Part shown: piece by piece, positions 16,692 through 24,165 of the stretch | Position numbering within the stretch: the first letter of the stretch is position 1 | How the letters are laid out: each line of letters opens with the position of its first letter | Source of the DNA: Chrysochromulina parva | Taxonomy: Eukaryota; Haptophyta; Prymnesiales; Chrysochromulinaceae | Length of the DNA: 24,165 nucleotides | Direction: 5' to 3' | NCBI GenBank assembly: GCA_002887195.1 | Contig: PJAB01000547.1 | Coordinates: forward strand, 1 to 24,165 | Position numbers and translations under genes: made by a program | Notes under the pieces: model-generated | Databases searched by the model: none | What the model saw: the letters and a program-made list of their open reading frames with translations, nothing else | What the model was told of the DNA's origin: nothing

Positions 16692-16760
16692 AGTGTAGCT
16701 GCACGTTACAGCACCAGTAAAACGGAGTACAGCGTACCAGTAATGAGTAAAACGGAGAGC

Positions 16761-18545
16761 TCAGGCCACAGGGCATTCCCCCCCATGCAGGAAACCACAC
16801 CCCCTCACATCGGCCGCATGCGGGCACTTGCCCTCACAGTACCAGCCCTGGCAGTGCTGCCCCCAGCGCTCGCGCCAGAGCTTCGTCAGCTCCTTGGGCC
16901 CGAGGAGCTGCCCGAGACGGCGCGCGCGCTCCACATCCGCGGTGCTCGGAGGCTCTCGGCCATGCCGCAGGTACCACTCCTCATCGGCGTGACCTTCCGC
17001 ACGTGCCTTTGCGCGCATGCGCTCGACGAACTCCGCACGCCGGGCCGCGTTGGCAGCGCGCCGCGCCTCGTGCGCCTCCCTCGCCCTGCGCTCGGCCTCG
17101 ATCCCAGGTGTGAACGTGAACTTGCCCTCCGAGTATTCACGGCATCGGCGCACGATGTTTTCGATGGCCTCCAGGCTGGTCGCGGCCTCGAGGCTGCCCA
17201 TGAGCTCATACGCATTGAGGTGAGGCTTGGCGAGCCGACGCACATGGAAGATGGAATGCTCGACTTGCGCAGCAGCCAAAGTGCGCGCGACTCCGGTGTG
17301 CAGAGGTGGCGGGTGCGCCTTCACCAGCTCCAAATACTGATCCGCGAGATCGAGCCCAGAGGGACCTCCGTGGGCGGGCCCTCCGTGGGCGGCGCTCAGG
17401 CTGGGGTCTGCTGCGCCCTTTGCTGCTGCGTCTGCGTCTGCGTTGGCGTCGGCGTCTGAGGCTGTCCACGAGGGAGGGCGCGGCAGCCCGATGACTGCGA
17501 GGCCGTCAAGTATCCGCAGCCTCTCTCGCGCGGCCTTGCGGCCCGCCACGAGGGCCTTCTCTTCCGCGCTCAGCTGCCGGCCTCCCGCACGCTTCGTCTC
17601 GCGGAGCTCCTTCGCGCGACGGATCTCGCCCTGCAGATCGCGCCGTCGGACGCGAGCGAGCGCCGCCGCCCGCCCGAAGATGGCGGGATCGTCGAGCGCC
17701 CCTTCCGCACTCATCACGCCATCGGCGCCCGTGAGCTCCAGGGCGGCTATCAGCTCGGCCGCGTTGCGCACGTTGCCGTTCGTGATCACCGGGATCTTGC
17801 CCTTGAGGTGCTGCTTGATGAGCTCCACCTTGTCAAGGTGCGCTGGCCCATCGCGCCGATGCATCGGAGAGCCGCGGTACCGCCCATGCACCGCGAGCAG
17901 AGCACAGCCCGCGGCCACGAGCTGCTCAACGAAGAGGAGCGTCTCGTCCCACTCGTCGAGCAGCCGGATCTTGCAGAACATGGGCACGCTCAGGCTGCGC
18001 GCGAGCGTGCTCACGATCCGGAGCACCAGCTGCCGGTCGGCTGGCGTCACGCAAAGGAAGGCGCCGAAGTGGCCAGAGTGCGCGCTGCGCTGTGGGCAGC
18101 CCAGGTTCAGGTCAATGGCCGCGACGCCAGGGCAGCGCTCGGCGCGCTTGGCGCACGCGAGCAGCTCGCCAGGATCATTCCCGCCAAAGTGGGCGACCAA
18201 TGGCGCATCGTCCGGATGGCGCTCGAGCAGCGCGACGCCGCCGCCTTTCTTGTGCCACTCCTCAGGCAGGATCATGGGCGTGTAGCATAGCTGGCACCCG
18301 TGCCGCCGAGCCAGAAGCCGGAAGGCCAGCTCGGAGCCGCCGACCATGGGCGCGAGAATGAACTGATGTGGTGGAAGCGGCCTGCGCGGCGGCGGCAGCG
18401 AGACCGCCGTGGGTGACGGCACCAGCGACATCGTGCGCACGTGCTTCGGAACTGGCGCCGAGCCTTCCAACTCGTCCGTCCTCTGCGGCGGGGGCGCGGA
18501 TCCCTCCTCGGCCTTCTCATGCATCCGGTCCCGATTTCTCTTCAT
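16761..18545 (-). CDS. DUS1: tRNA-dihydrouridine synthase, DUS1 type, with Cys/His-rich tail
   Basis: 594 residues from ATG 18543-18545 (MKRNRDRMHEKAEEG), the first Met in the frame. The FMN-dependent barrel spans about 58-310: ILAPMVGGSELAFRLLARR, then NLGCPQ with catalytic Cys150, GHFGAFL, CKIRLLDEW, VHGRYRG and ITNGNVRN. The NLGCPQ...GHFGAFL form is that of DUS1 enzymes, which reduce uridines 16/17 in the D-loop of cytoplasmic tRNAs using NADPH. A charged Arg/Ala helical region follows. The last 32 residues (HCQGWYCEGKCPHAADVRGC ...) carry Cys and His spaced like a CCCH-type finger. DUS3 enzymes have N-terminal CCCH fingers; here it is C-terminal. A low-complexity Asp/Ala insert lies near 370-390. 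The gene is head-to-head with the acid phosphatase. Confidence 0.9.
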   Translation of the reverse strand: MKRNRDRMHEKAEEGSAPPPQRTDELEGSAPVPKHVRTMSLVPSPTAVSLPPPRRPLPPHQFILAPMVGGSELAFRLLARRHGCQLCYTPMILPEEWHKKGGGVALLERHPDDAPLVAHFGGNDPGELLACAKRAERCPGVAAIDLNLGCPQRSAHSGHFGAFLCVTPADRQLVLRIVSTLARSLSVPMFCKIRLLDEWDETLLFVEQLVAAGCALLAVHGRYRGSPMHRRDGPAHLDKVELIKQHLKGKIPVITNGNVRNAAELIAALELTGADGVMSAEGALDDPAIFGRAAALARVRRRDLQGEIRRAKELRETKRAGGRQLSAEEKALVAGRKAARERLRILDGLAVIGLPRPPSWTASDADANADADAAAKGAADPSLSAAHGGPAHGGPSGLDLADQYLELVKAHPPPLHTGVARTLAAAQVEHSIFHVRRLAKPHLNAYELMGSLEAATSLEAIENIVRRCREYSEGKFTFTPGIEAERRAREAHEARRAANAARRAEFVERMRAKARAEGHADEEWYLRHGREPPSTADVERARRLGQLLGPKELTKLWRERWGQHCQGWYCEGKCPHAADVRGCGFLHGGECPVA

Positions 18546-18693
18546 CGTGTGCCTGCGGCGCGTCGCGGGCACGTTTCCAATCTTGGCTTCGAATCAGTCG
18601 CGGCCCGGAGTCTCGTCCCGACATTGCGTAATCACCCCTCGACCGAAAGCCGTAGGTAGGCGGAATTCGATCGTCAATTGACGAATTTTCCAT
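18546..18693. promoter_or_regulatory. 148-bp divergent gap between DUS and acid phosphatase genes
   Basis: The start codons face away from each other across 148 bp. The phosphatase-proximal end is AT-richer (CAATTGACGAATTTTCCAT just before the ATG). An in-frame TGA at 18679-18681 fixes the phosphatase start. Bidirectional promoter function is inferred from layout only. Confidence 0.45.
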
Positions 18694-19716
18694 ATGCCGA
18701 CTGGCTTTCTCATCTTACATGGACCGCTGGCCTACGCGGACCTGCACTTCCTGGCCGTAGCCGACTGGGGAGGTTTGCCCGTGTGGCCGTACTGGACACC
18801 CGGGCAGCGCAAAGTTGCCCGCGCCATGGGCCGTGTGGCCGAGCGTTTTGGCTCCTCATTCGCTCTGACTCTGGGCGATCATTTCTACTTCTCCGGCGTG
18901 AAGAGCGCCGATGACCCTCGTTGGCGACGCACGTTTGAGCGCGTGTTTACCCATCCGATGCTTCAGGGTGCGGGCTTCTGGCGTGCTGTCGCGGGCAATC
19001 ACGACCACGACGGAAATATTTCGGCTCAGCTGGCCTACTCCGCTCGGAATGGGTCGCGCTGGCACTACCCTGCGCTGCAGCACCGCTGGCGAGAGAAGCT
19101 GCCCACCGACGAAGGCACGGTCGTGGACATTGTGCTCATCGATACCGTGCTGCTGTGTGGTCCACCAGGACGCGAAGTCTCGCGGATCGACAAGCTCGCG
19201 GCACGTTCTTGGGCGTGGGTAGAGGCGGCTCTGGAGGACTCGGCGGATGCGGATTACCTCATCGTGGCGGGGCACTACCCCGTCCACAGCCCCTCGAGCC
19301 ACGGGCCGACACGCTGCCTGCGGCGACGGCTCGAGCCCCTCCTGCACAAGTTCCAGGTCTCGTCCTACTTTTCGGGGCATGATCACGCCATGTTTCACAT
19401 CGGCGGCGCCGGAGCCCAGTACCACGGGGTGGGAGCGGGCTTCATGTTGAGTTCGTCGAGGAAGCACGTGCATACGATCCCGCCGGCCCAGCTCCATTTC
19501 TTCCGACGTGCGCGCAGCACTCTGCGTGGCGTCGCTCAGGGCGGCTTCGCTGGGGTCTCCGTGTCGGCCGCGGCGCTTAGTATCAGGCACTACGATGAGA
19601 GCGGCCGAGTGCTGCACCAGGCCAACGTGCTTCCTCGACCCAGGCGGCCGGCACCAGCTTCGGTGGCCACTTCAGGCGCCCCGCACTCGAGCGGGTCGAA
19701 TGTGTGTGAACGCTGA
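18694..19716 (+). CDS. ACP5: Purple (tartrate-resistant) acid phosphatase
   Basis: 340 residues; ATG 18694 follows an in-frame TGA at 18679. The seven metal ligands of the mammalian type are present: D24 (ADWGG), D62 and Y65 (GDHFYFSG), N102 (GNHDHDGN), H194 (GHYPVHS), H229 and H231 (GHDHAMFHIGG). The intervals D24-D62, D62-Y65 and H194-H229 equal those of human ACP5 (D14-D52, D52-Y55, H186-H221). It should hydrolyse phosphate monoesters at a binuclear metal centre; in algae such enzymes often help scavenge phosphate. The usual GDNFYF motif is GDHFYF here. The short hydrophobic N-terminus (FLILHGPLAYA) could be a signal peptide, which would send it to the secretory pathway, but it is weak. 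The C-terminal 30 residues are Pro/Ala-rich and unlike the family. Confidence 0.92.
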   Translation: MPTGFLILHGPLAYADLHFLAVADWGGLPVWPYWTPGQRKVARAMGRVAERFGSSFALTLGDHFYFSGVKSADDPRWRRTFERVFTHPMLQGAGFWRAVAGNHDHDGNISAQLAYSARNGSRWHYPALQHRWREKLPTDEGTVVDIVLIDTVLLCGPPGREVSRIDKLAARSWAWVEAALEDSADADYLIVAGHYPVHSPSSHGPTRCLRRRLEPLLHKFQVSSYFSGHDHAMFHIGGAGAQYHGVGAGFMLSSSRKHVHTIPPAQLHFFRRARSTLRGVAQGGFAGVSVSAAALSIRHYDESGRVLHQANVLPRPRRPAPASVATSGAPHSSGSNVCER

Positions 19717-19878
19717 AACACAGTTTTCACACGATTCACTAATCAATTGTCACTAATCGAGGTCGGAAGTGAAGTTGCCGGGTGCGCGCGTCGAAACTTG
19801 ATTCAAACTTCACACGACAGCCAAGCCGACCTTAGTTCAGTTCAGTTAGTAACTGAACTTGAACTGAACTGAACTGAA
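19717..19878. promoter_or_regulatory. Intergenic region upstream of Sfi1-like gene, with inverted and pentamer repeats
   Basis: The 162 bp after the phosphatase stop are AT-richer than the surrounding genes. TCACTAATC occurs twice (19737-19745, 19750-19758). AGTTCAGTT (19839-19847) and AACTGAACT (19851-19859) form a perfect 9-bp stem with a 3-nt loop, followed by a GAACT pentamer array running into the start codon. Probable promoter/5' UTR of the Sfi1-like gene. Confidence 0.5.
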
Positions 19879-22800
19879 ATGAAGCTGACCTTTTCGAGGA
19901 AGTTTGAATTCACTCCGTCGTCGATCATGGACGCCCGACGGCGTGCCTCTTGGGGGGTGAGAGGCTCTCCAGCCCAGGATGATCATGATGAGCGACAACT
20001 TATCATTCGAGCCAGCGAAGAGCTGCACGCAGCCCTCCACATGATTGCAGCCGCGCAGGCCAACAGGGAAGCGACAAGGCAGGCCCTCACCCACGAAGAC
20101 GGAGACCCGGAATCGCCGTGGCTCGCAGCGCGCTTGCAGGAGGTAGAGCGACATGAGCGCCTCTTGAGTGCGATGGAGGTGGCGGCTACAAACGACATAC
20201 GCACAGCCGAGGCAGCACTCCGCGCAAGCGCTCTGCAGCAGACTGCTGGTGCTTCAGAAGCCTTGACCGATAAGGAAAGAGAGAAGATGGCAGACATGCA
20301 CATCCTACAGACGACGGTACGGCACTGGCGAGTTGCAGCCATCTCAAGGATCGGCGTAGCACAGCGCCTCCTCGGCTCCTGCCGCATCGCCTCGCGGCAT
20401 TGGCGCCATTGCGCACTGGCCGCTGCCTTTGCGCGTCTCTCCGCTGTCCTCAGCGTCGCTCTCCGCAGCCGAACGTTGCGCGTCGAATCGATCCGGATGG
20501 CTCATGCTGCGATGCGTCGAGGCCTGACCAGCTTTGCTCGCTGTCGACTTCGTGCCGCGACCCTCTCCGTCAATCGGCTGACCCTTCAAACCCATCGACG
20601 TAGCGTCGCGCTCTTGGCCACTCGGCGTTCCCAGTACCGGCTGAGGTGGGGGATCGTGGCGTGGCGCGAGTGGCGTGAGCGGCGCTTGGCATGGCGCGAG
20701 TGGCGCGGCGTCGCATTTGGCCGATGGGATCACGGAACGCTGCGCCGCGCATTGTGGAGATGGCACTATCTCAGCAGAGCCCATTGGTTAACGGCCGCGC
20801 TGCTGGTGCGGACTCTTCGGAGCAGGATGGCCGCCGCGTTCACTGTGTGGTTGGCCTTCACGGACAGCTACCAGCTGCAGGTGCTGGTAGCTGGAGTGGT
20901 GCCCGGACCATTCCTCGCGGCGTTTCACACCTGGGCCCAGATCGCATCTGGCCGAGGGGGAGATCGCACCTGGGCCCAGATCGCATCTGGCCGAGGGGGA
21001 GATCGCACCTGGGCCCAGATCGCATCTGGCCGAGGGGGAGATCGCACCTGGGGAGAGCGGTTTGGTTGGCGGGGGGACCTCCACTGGTTTCATCACTGGG
21101 GGCTGCTGGGCCGCCTCGGCAGCCTCGGCCGCCTCGTCCTCTTCGAATTCCTCGAAGACGATCTCATGCTCCGCCTGCGTCGCCCTCATCAGCGAGCCAA
21201 TCTGCTTCGTCAGCGAGTTGAACGCCTCCGCCTCGGCCACCCTGCCATTGTGCCATTTGTGAAAGCTCGACTCTATCTCTTGTTGCGCCCACGGGAGGCG
21301 GTGGACCGGCGCGTGCGCGCATACTGCATCTGGAGGCACACCGTGGCACGCGCTCTGTGGAGGCAAGCCTCTGTCCTGCAGTCCCTTCCCCATACGCGGC
21401 GTGCCTGGCGCAGGACCTATTGGGTGCGCTGGTGCGAAGGCGTTCAGTATCTGCTGCGCGTGGCGAGCGCGCTGGCGCGCTGGCGGCAAAGCGGGCTGGT
21501 GTGTGCAGTGCGTCGCTGGGCGACCGTGCGACTGGCCACGTGCGCTCGCCTTTCCATGAGCAAGCGAGCCGCACGTGCATGGCGACGTGCACGCTATGTC
21601 GCTGGATGGCGCCGTTGGGCCGCGGTAGCTCGACGACGACGGGCGATCGGTACAACAGCGAGCGCGGTGCGACTGCGTGTGATCCAGCTGCGCCGCCTGT
21701 GCGGGTTGGACGGTCTCCGGAAGGCCCAGCGAGAGGGGGCTGAGCAGGTGAGGGCCGCCCGAGCCCACTACCGGCGGCGTGAGCGTCTCGGGCGACTCGC
21801 CCAGTGGCGACGACGAGTCTACGATCCGTTGAGACAGATCGAACTCGAACCGAGCGCGCGAAGTGGCTCGTCAAGAGGCTCGTCAAGAGGCTCGTCAAGA
21901 CGAGTCTACGATCCGTTGAGTCAGATCCAACTCGAACCGAGCGCGGTGCTTGTGTACACGGCCGAGGACGACCCGGGCGAGCGCTTGGCTGTGCGCGTGC
22001 GCTCGATGCCCGCCTGCCTCGAGGCCGACCGCATCTTGATGGCGTGCAACAAGGAGAGGCGCGAAGCCACCGTCTTCGAGTCGACGGTGCTTCAGCAGGC
22101 GGCGATGGTGCAGCAGCTGTGCGCACATCGGCAGAGCGCGCGCCTGCGTCTGTTGCGTCGGGCTCTGGCCAGCTGGATCGAGTGCTGTCGCTGGCTGCAA
22201 AGTCGAGCGGATCCGATGCAATGCGCTCTGGCGCGCTGGACGCAGCGTGCTATGAGCATCGTAATGAGCGCGTGGGTGGAGCTCGCCCGATTACGGCGCG
22301 TGCCACAACGACAGTTTAGCCTCCTGTGCCGGCGACACACATGCTTCGCCTTGTTTGGCTGGCGCCAAGCCGCGATACGAGAGCGCATGCATCTCACGTG
22401 CCGCGCTCGTGCTGCGCAGCGATGGCTGATGAGCAGCCTCGGGCGCCACTTTATCTTTTGGAGTCACCACGCCGTGGCCTTGCGACGGCGCGTTGCGCGT
22501 CATCTCGATGCACTCGGCTGGCACCGGCTCTGCCACTGCCTTCGAACGCTCCGCCGCTGGCGCAACTTTGCGCACACGGAGCTTTTGTTTCAAGGTCTCG
22601 TACGGCGCGCGCAAGAGCGCCGGTACGGCGCCGACCTCTCTCGGGGGCTCACATTCTGGCTCCACCGCGCGTGTGCGCTCCGTCGTCGTGATGAGGAGGA
22701 AGCTCTCCTCAGGGACTACAATGCCAAGTTTGCCGAGGAGCTCGCACTCGCGCAAGAGCTCGTCCTAAAGATGGGGGGCAAGCCATTCGCCACGGTGGGG

Positions 22801-23514
22801 GGCGCGCGGCAGCGTGATGGGGTTGAGCGCCATGGTGAGCGCAACGGCGCCGTGATGGGCGCTTCGCTGCCGCGGGTTGCCTCAGGCATCCAGCCGCACC
22901 CTGTTTTGGTTCCCACAGGCATCCAGACGAACCATAAGTGGGCGAGCGCCTCGACAACACCATACGCTACGTCGCCGACGAAAGTGAGGTCATCAGGACG
23001 GTCCCAGCAGAAATCGTCTTTGGGGCCGTCCTCTCCTCGCTCGATTTTTGACGCGCCGCCCGAGCCCGAAGACGAACCCGAGGATGAACCCGAGCTGGAC
23101 GACGACGGACAGGGCGGGATTGAGGACGGCGAGGGTCTCCCTGAGACGGACGAGGACAGAGAGGACGATGATGAGCTCATGAGCATCTTGAACGCTCGCT
23201 TTAATGCGAAGCGGCCGCCACTATGCAAGTTGCCGCTACGAAAGTCGCCACTACACAAGTCGCCACTACGCAAGTCGCCACTGGGGCCCGCTCCCAGCAA
23301 CATGAAGGCGCTCATGGAGCGCGTGGACACGTTCATGAGCACCATGCAAGTGCTCGGGTGGCCCGCTGAGCTGCCGGGCGAGGCGCCTTCGACACGAACG
23401 GCTTCCGGGACCGAATGGTCGCAAGGGCAGTTGACGGCAGGTGAATTGGAGTGGTGGGTGGAGCCCCCAGGTGCCTCTGACGAAGCTGTGGACCTCGGCG
23501 AGCTTCGATTTTGA
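19879..23514 (+). CDS. Sfi1-like centrin-binding Trp-repeat protein
   Basis: 1211 residues from ATG 19879, or 1195 from ATG 19927 (ATCATGGAC). Arg-rich segments with Trp every roughly 20-35 residues (HWRVAAISR, RHWRHCA, WREWRERR, AWRRARYVAGWRRW, LASWIECCRW, RRWRNFAHTE) fill residues about 145-600 and 745-940. This is the pattern of Sfi1 repeats, long helices that bind centrin along centrosome, basal-body or spindle-pole fibres. A flagellated alga would need such proteins. A middle part (about 20930-21290) lacks the pattern and holds a 39-bp triplicate; its complement reads like coding sequence. The C-terminus is acidic (DDELMSILNARFNAKRPP), then has Lys/Pro-Leu 15-bp repeats. The assignment rests on repeat pattern, not on a catalytic motif. 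Confidence 0.72.
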   Translation: MKLTFSRKFEFTPSSIMDARRRASWGVRGSPAQDDHDERQLIIRASEELHAALHMIAAAQANREATRQALTHEDGDPESPWLAARLQEVERHERLLSAMEVAATNDIRTAEAALRASALQQTAGASEALTDKEREKMADMHILQTTVRHWRVAAISRIGVAQRLLGSCRIASRHWRHCALAAAFARLSAVLSVALRSRTLRVESIRMAHAAMRRGLTSFARCRLRAATLSVNRLTLQTHRRSVALLATRRSQYRLRWGIVAWREWRERRLAWREWRGVAFGRWDHGTLRRALWRWHYLSRAHWLTAALLVRTLRSRMAAAFTVWLAFTDSYQLQVLVAGVVPGPFLAAFHTWAQIASGRGGDRTWAQIASGRGGDRTWAQIASGRGGDRTWGERFGWRGDLHWFHHWGLLGRLGSLGRLVLFEFLEDDLMLRLRRPHQRANLLRQRVERLRLGHPAIVPFVKARLYLLLRPREAVDRRVRAYCIWRHTVARALWRQASVLQSLPHTRRAWRRTYWVRWCEGVQYLLRVASALARWRQSGLVCAVRRWATVRLATCARLSMSKRAARAWRRARYVAGWRRWAAVARRRRAIGTTASAVRLRVIQLRRLCGLDGLRKAQREGAEQVRAARAHYRRRERLGRLAQWRRRVYDPLRQIELEPSARSGSSRGSSRGSSRRVYDPLSQIQLEPSAVLVYTAEDDPGERLAVRVRSMPACLEADRILMACNKERREATVFESTVLQQAAMVQQLCAHRQSARLRLLRRALASWIECCRWLQSRADPMQCALARWTQRAMSIVMSAWVELARLRRVPQRQFSLLCRRHTCFALFGWRQAAIRERMHLTCRARAAQRWLMSSLGRHFIFWSHHAVALRRRVARHLDALGWHRLCHCLRTLRRWRNFAHTELLFQGLVRRAQERRYGADLSRGLTFWLHRACALRRRDEEEALLRDYNAKFAEELALAQELVLKMGGKPFATVGGARQRDGVERHGERNGAVMGASLPRVASGIQPHPVLVPTGIQTNHKWASASTTPYATSPTKVRSSGRSQQKSSLGPSSPRSIFDAPPEPEDEPEDEPELDDDGQGGIEDGEGLPETDEDREDDDELMSILNARFNAKRPPLCKLPLRKSPLHKSPLRKSPLGPAPSNMKALMERVDTFMSTMQVLGWPAELPGEAPSTRTASGTEWSQGQLTAGELEWWVEPPGASDEAVDLGELRF
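20929..21045 (+). repeat. 39-bp tandem triplicate in Sfi1-like gene
   Basis: Three identical 39-bp units encode TWAQIASGRGGDR. Each unit contains the small palindrome CCAGATCGCATCTGG. The lack of divergence suggests a recent event or ongoing homogenisation. Confidence 0.9.
21812..21945 (+). repeat. 47-bp direct duplication flanking a GGCTCGTCAAGA triplicate
   Basis: A 47-bp segment at 21812-21858 recurs at 21899-21945 with two mismatches (encoding RVYDPLRQIELEPSA and RVYDPLSQIQLEPSA). The 40-bp spacer holds three copies of GGCTCGTCAAGA (SSRG). The offset of 87 bp keeps the frame. Confidence 0.9.
23218..23277 (+). repeat. 15-bp tandem repeat (CCACTACGCAAGTCG), four units
   Basis: Four units, slightly divergent, encode PLRKS-type pentapeptides near the C-terminus of the Sfi1-like protein. 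Confidence 0.85.
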
Positions 23515-24049
23515 CCCCAGCAGCCACAGAGCCATGATTGTGGTGCATCATGGTGGTGCATAGTGGTACACGGAGACTGAGGGTACGTCGCGGGCTCGTT
23601 TGTAGCGCGCGCATGATCTCAGCACTTAGGGTTGTGGCTTGTTAGCAGCACGTCCAGTAGTCGTGAGGGCGATTGCAGTGCCCAGTCACTCAGTGCGGAG
23701 GCACCATTTTTCATTTTAGGTCGTCGTGTCGGCGCTGCCTCAGCGCCGACGTGTTACGTCTCCACCGTCCCTCTTCACTCCAGATACGCGATAGACGTCA
23801 ACCCGAACCCGTTCGACGACTCGACACTCATACGGTGGCACTCCAGATTACCTGTGGATGATGCACGCACACCGGTTCCTTAATGAGCCGAAACTGAAAC
23901 CACCGCCTAAGTGAAGGCGGGCGCCTGAGAAAGAGTCACGTAGCTTCTTCTCTTGTCTGCAATGCCGTCCCCGGTGCTTCCCCTGCGCGCCAGCATGCCT
24001 GACAGTGTGTGCTCGCGGCCCTCTTGCGCAGATTTCCGACTTCAAAACG
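23515..24049. other. Intergenic region between Sfi1-like gene and secreted-protein gene
   Basis: The 535 bp carry no supported coding frame on either strand. It holds a TGGTGCAT microrepeat just after the Sfi1 stop, a strong stem-loop (23728-23750) and, at the right end, the presumed promoter/5' UTR of the following gene. Confidence 0.5.
23728..23750. repeat. Perfect 10-bp GC-rich stem-loop
   Basis: GTCGGCGCTG (23728-23737), loop CCT, CAGCGCCGAC (23741-23750). G-U pairs and one further C-G pair could extend the stem to 13 on the plus strand. It lies 214 bp past the Sfi1 stop codon. It may be a 3' UTR structure or part of a small RNA; nothing distinguishes these here. Confidence 0.75.
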
Positions 24050-24165
24050 ATGCTCCGCCTCCTTCTGACCATCGCGCTAGCGCTCAACGTCGCCGCGATT
24101 CCGACCTCGGGCGACATCGCGAATCCGATCATGTCGGCGCAGTCCCAGGCCGTCTCTTTTGCCCG
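24050..24165 (+). CDS. N-terminus of a predicted secreted or membrane protein (runs off right edge)
   Basis: ATG 24050 (AAAACGATG, A at -3) opens a frame that continues to the window end: 38 codons, MLRLLLTIALALNVAA then IPTSGDIANPIMSAQS. An Arg, a strong hydrophobic core and small residues at 15-16 make a typical signal peptide with likely cleavage near Ala16. In algae with complex plastids such a peptide can also be the first half of a plastid-targeting sequence. The mature part is too short to assign a family. Confidence 0.6.
   Translation, partial: MLRLLLTIALALNVAAIPTSGDIANPIMSAQSQAVSFA

Larger units (their letters stand above)
16394..16760. other. Intergenic region upstream of hypothetical gene, with short repeats
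   Basis: The 367 bp between the hypothetical gene's ATG and the DUS stop codon, both on the minus strand. No coding frame is supported. It holds an AACGCGTGTGTG minisatellite (about 16446-16526), an inverted repeat and two 24-bp hairpin-capable units, annotated separately. It should contain the DUS 3' UTR and the promoter of the hypothetical gene. Confidence 0.45.

Noticed and set aside
16641..16700. tRNA-like GGTTCAA motifs
   Set aside because: The motif recurs only because of the 24-bp repeat; no cloverleaf or A box is present.

Overview
The window looks like a gene-dense, GC-rich nuclear segment of a unicellular alga. Coding sequences are long and nearly intron-free, third codon positions are G/C-rich, and the proteins carry long Ala, Gly-Ser, Pro and acidic runs with many in-frame minisatellites. 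Chromatin domains (SET, JmjC, CW, chromo, PHD, Tudor, CXXC, J-domain), a spliceosomal intron and an Sfi1-type centrin-binding protein make it eukaryotic. A haptophyte-like alga (Prymnesium/Chrysochromulina type) is my best guess. That is inference from composition and repeat style, not from a marker gene.

Layout, left to right: the 5' part of a carbohydrate-type sulfotransferase (minus, runs off the left edge); a J-domain/MBD-like/double-Tudor/Cys4-finger protein in two exons (plus, 977-6232); a 1956-residue SET methyltransferase with CW, chromo, SANT, PHD and CXXC-like modules (minus, 6744-12614); a KDM4-type JmjN-JmjC demethylase with two PHD-like fingers (plus, 12776-14800), followed in frame by what looks like a broken zinc finger (14801-14944); an unrecognised 434-residue protein (minus, 15089-16393); a DUS1-type tRNA-dihydrouridine synthase with a Cys/His-rich tail (minus, 16761-18545); a purple/tartrate-resistant acid phosphatase (plus, 18694-19716); an Sfi1-like Trp-repeat protein (plus, 19879-23514); and the first 38 codons of a protein with a signal peptide (plus, 24050 to the right edge). 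Three gene pairs are head-to-head across short gaps (337, 161 and 148 bp), so shared bidirectional promoters are likely.

The left 14 kb groups a predicted chromatin reader/chaperone, a histone-methyl writer and a histone-methyl eraser. Writer and eraser diverge from one 161-bp gap. Whether they act together is inference; the adjacency and the domains are seen directly.

The most unusual sequence signals are: (1) the 69-bp intron at 3689-3757, whose first 18 bases repeat, with one mismatch, as the first 18 bases of the next exon, as expected of a young intron made by insertion with target duplication; (2) at least six places where a short tandem repeat or insert sits between direct duplications of 14-47 bp, each pair offset by a multiple of three; (3) a 20-bp dispersed element read in the same frame in two unrelated proteins and also present between genes; (4) short inverted repeats in or beside most gaps between genes.
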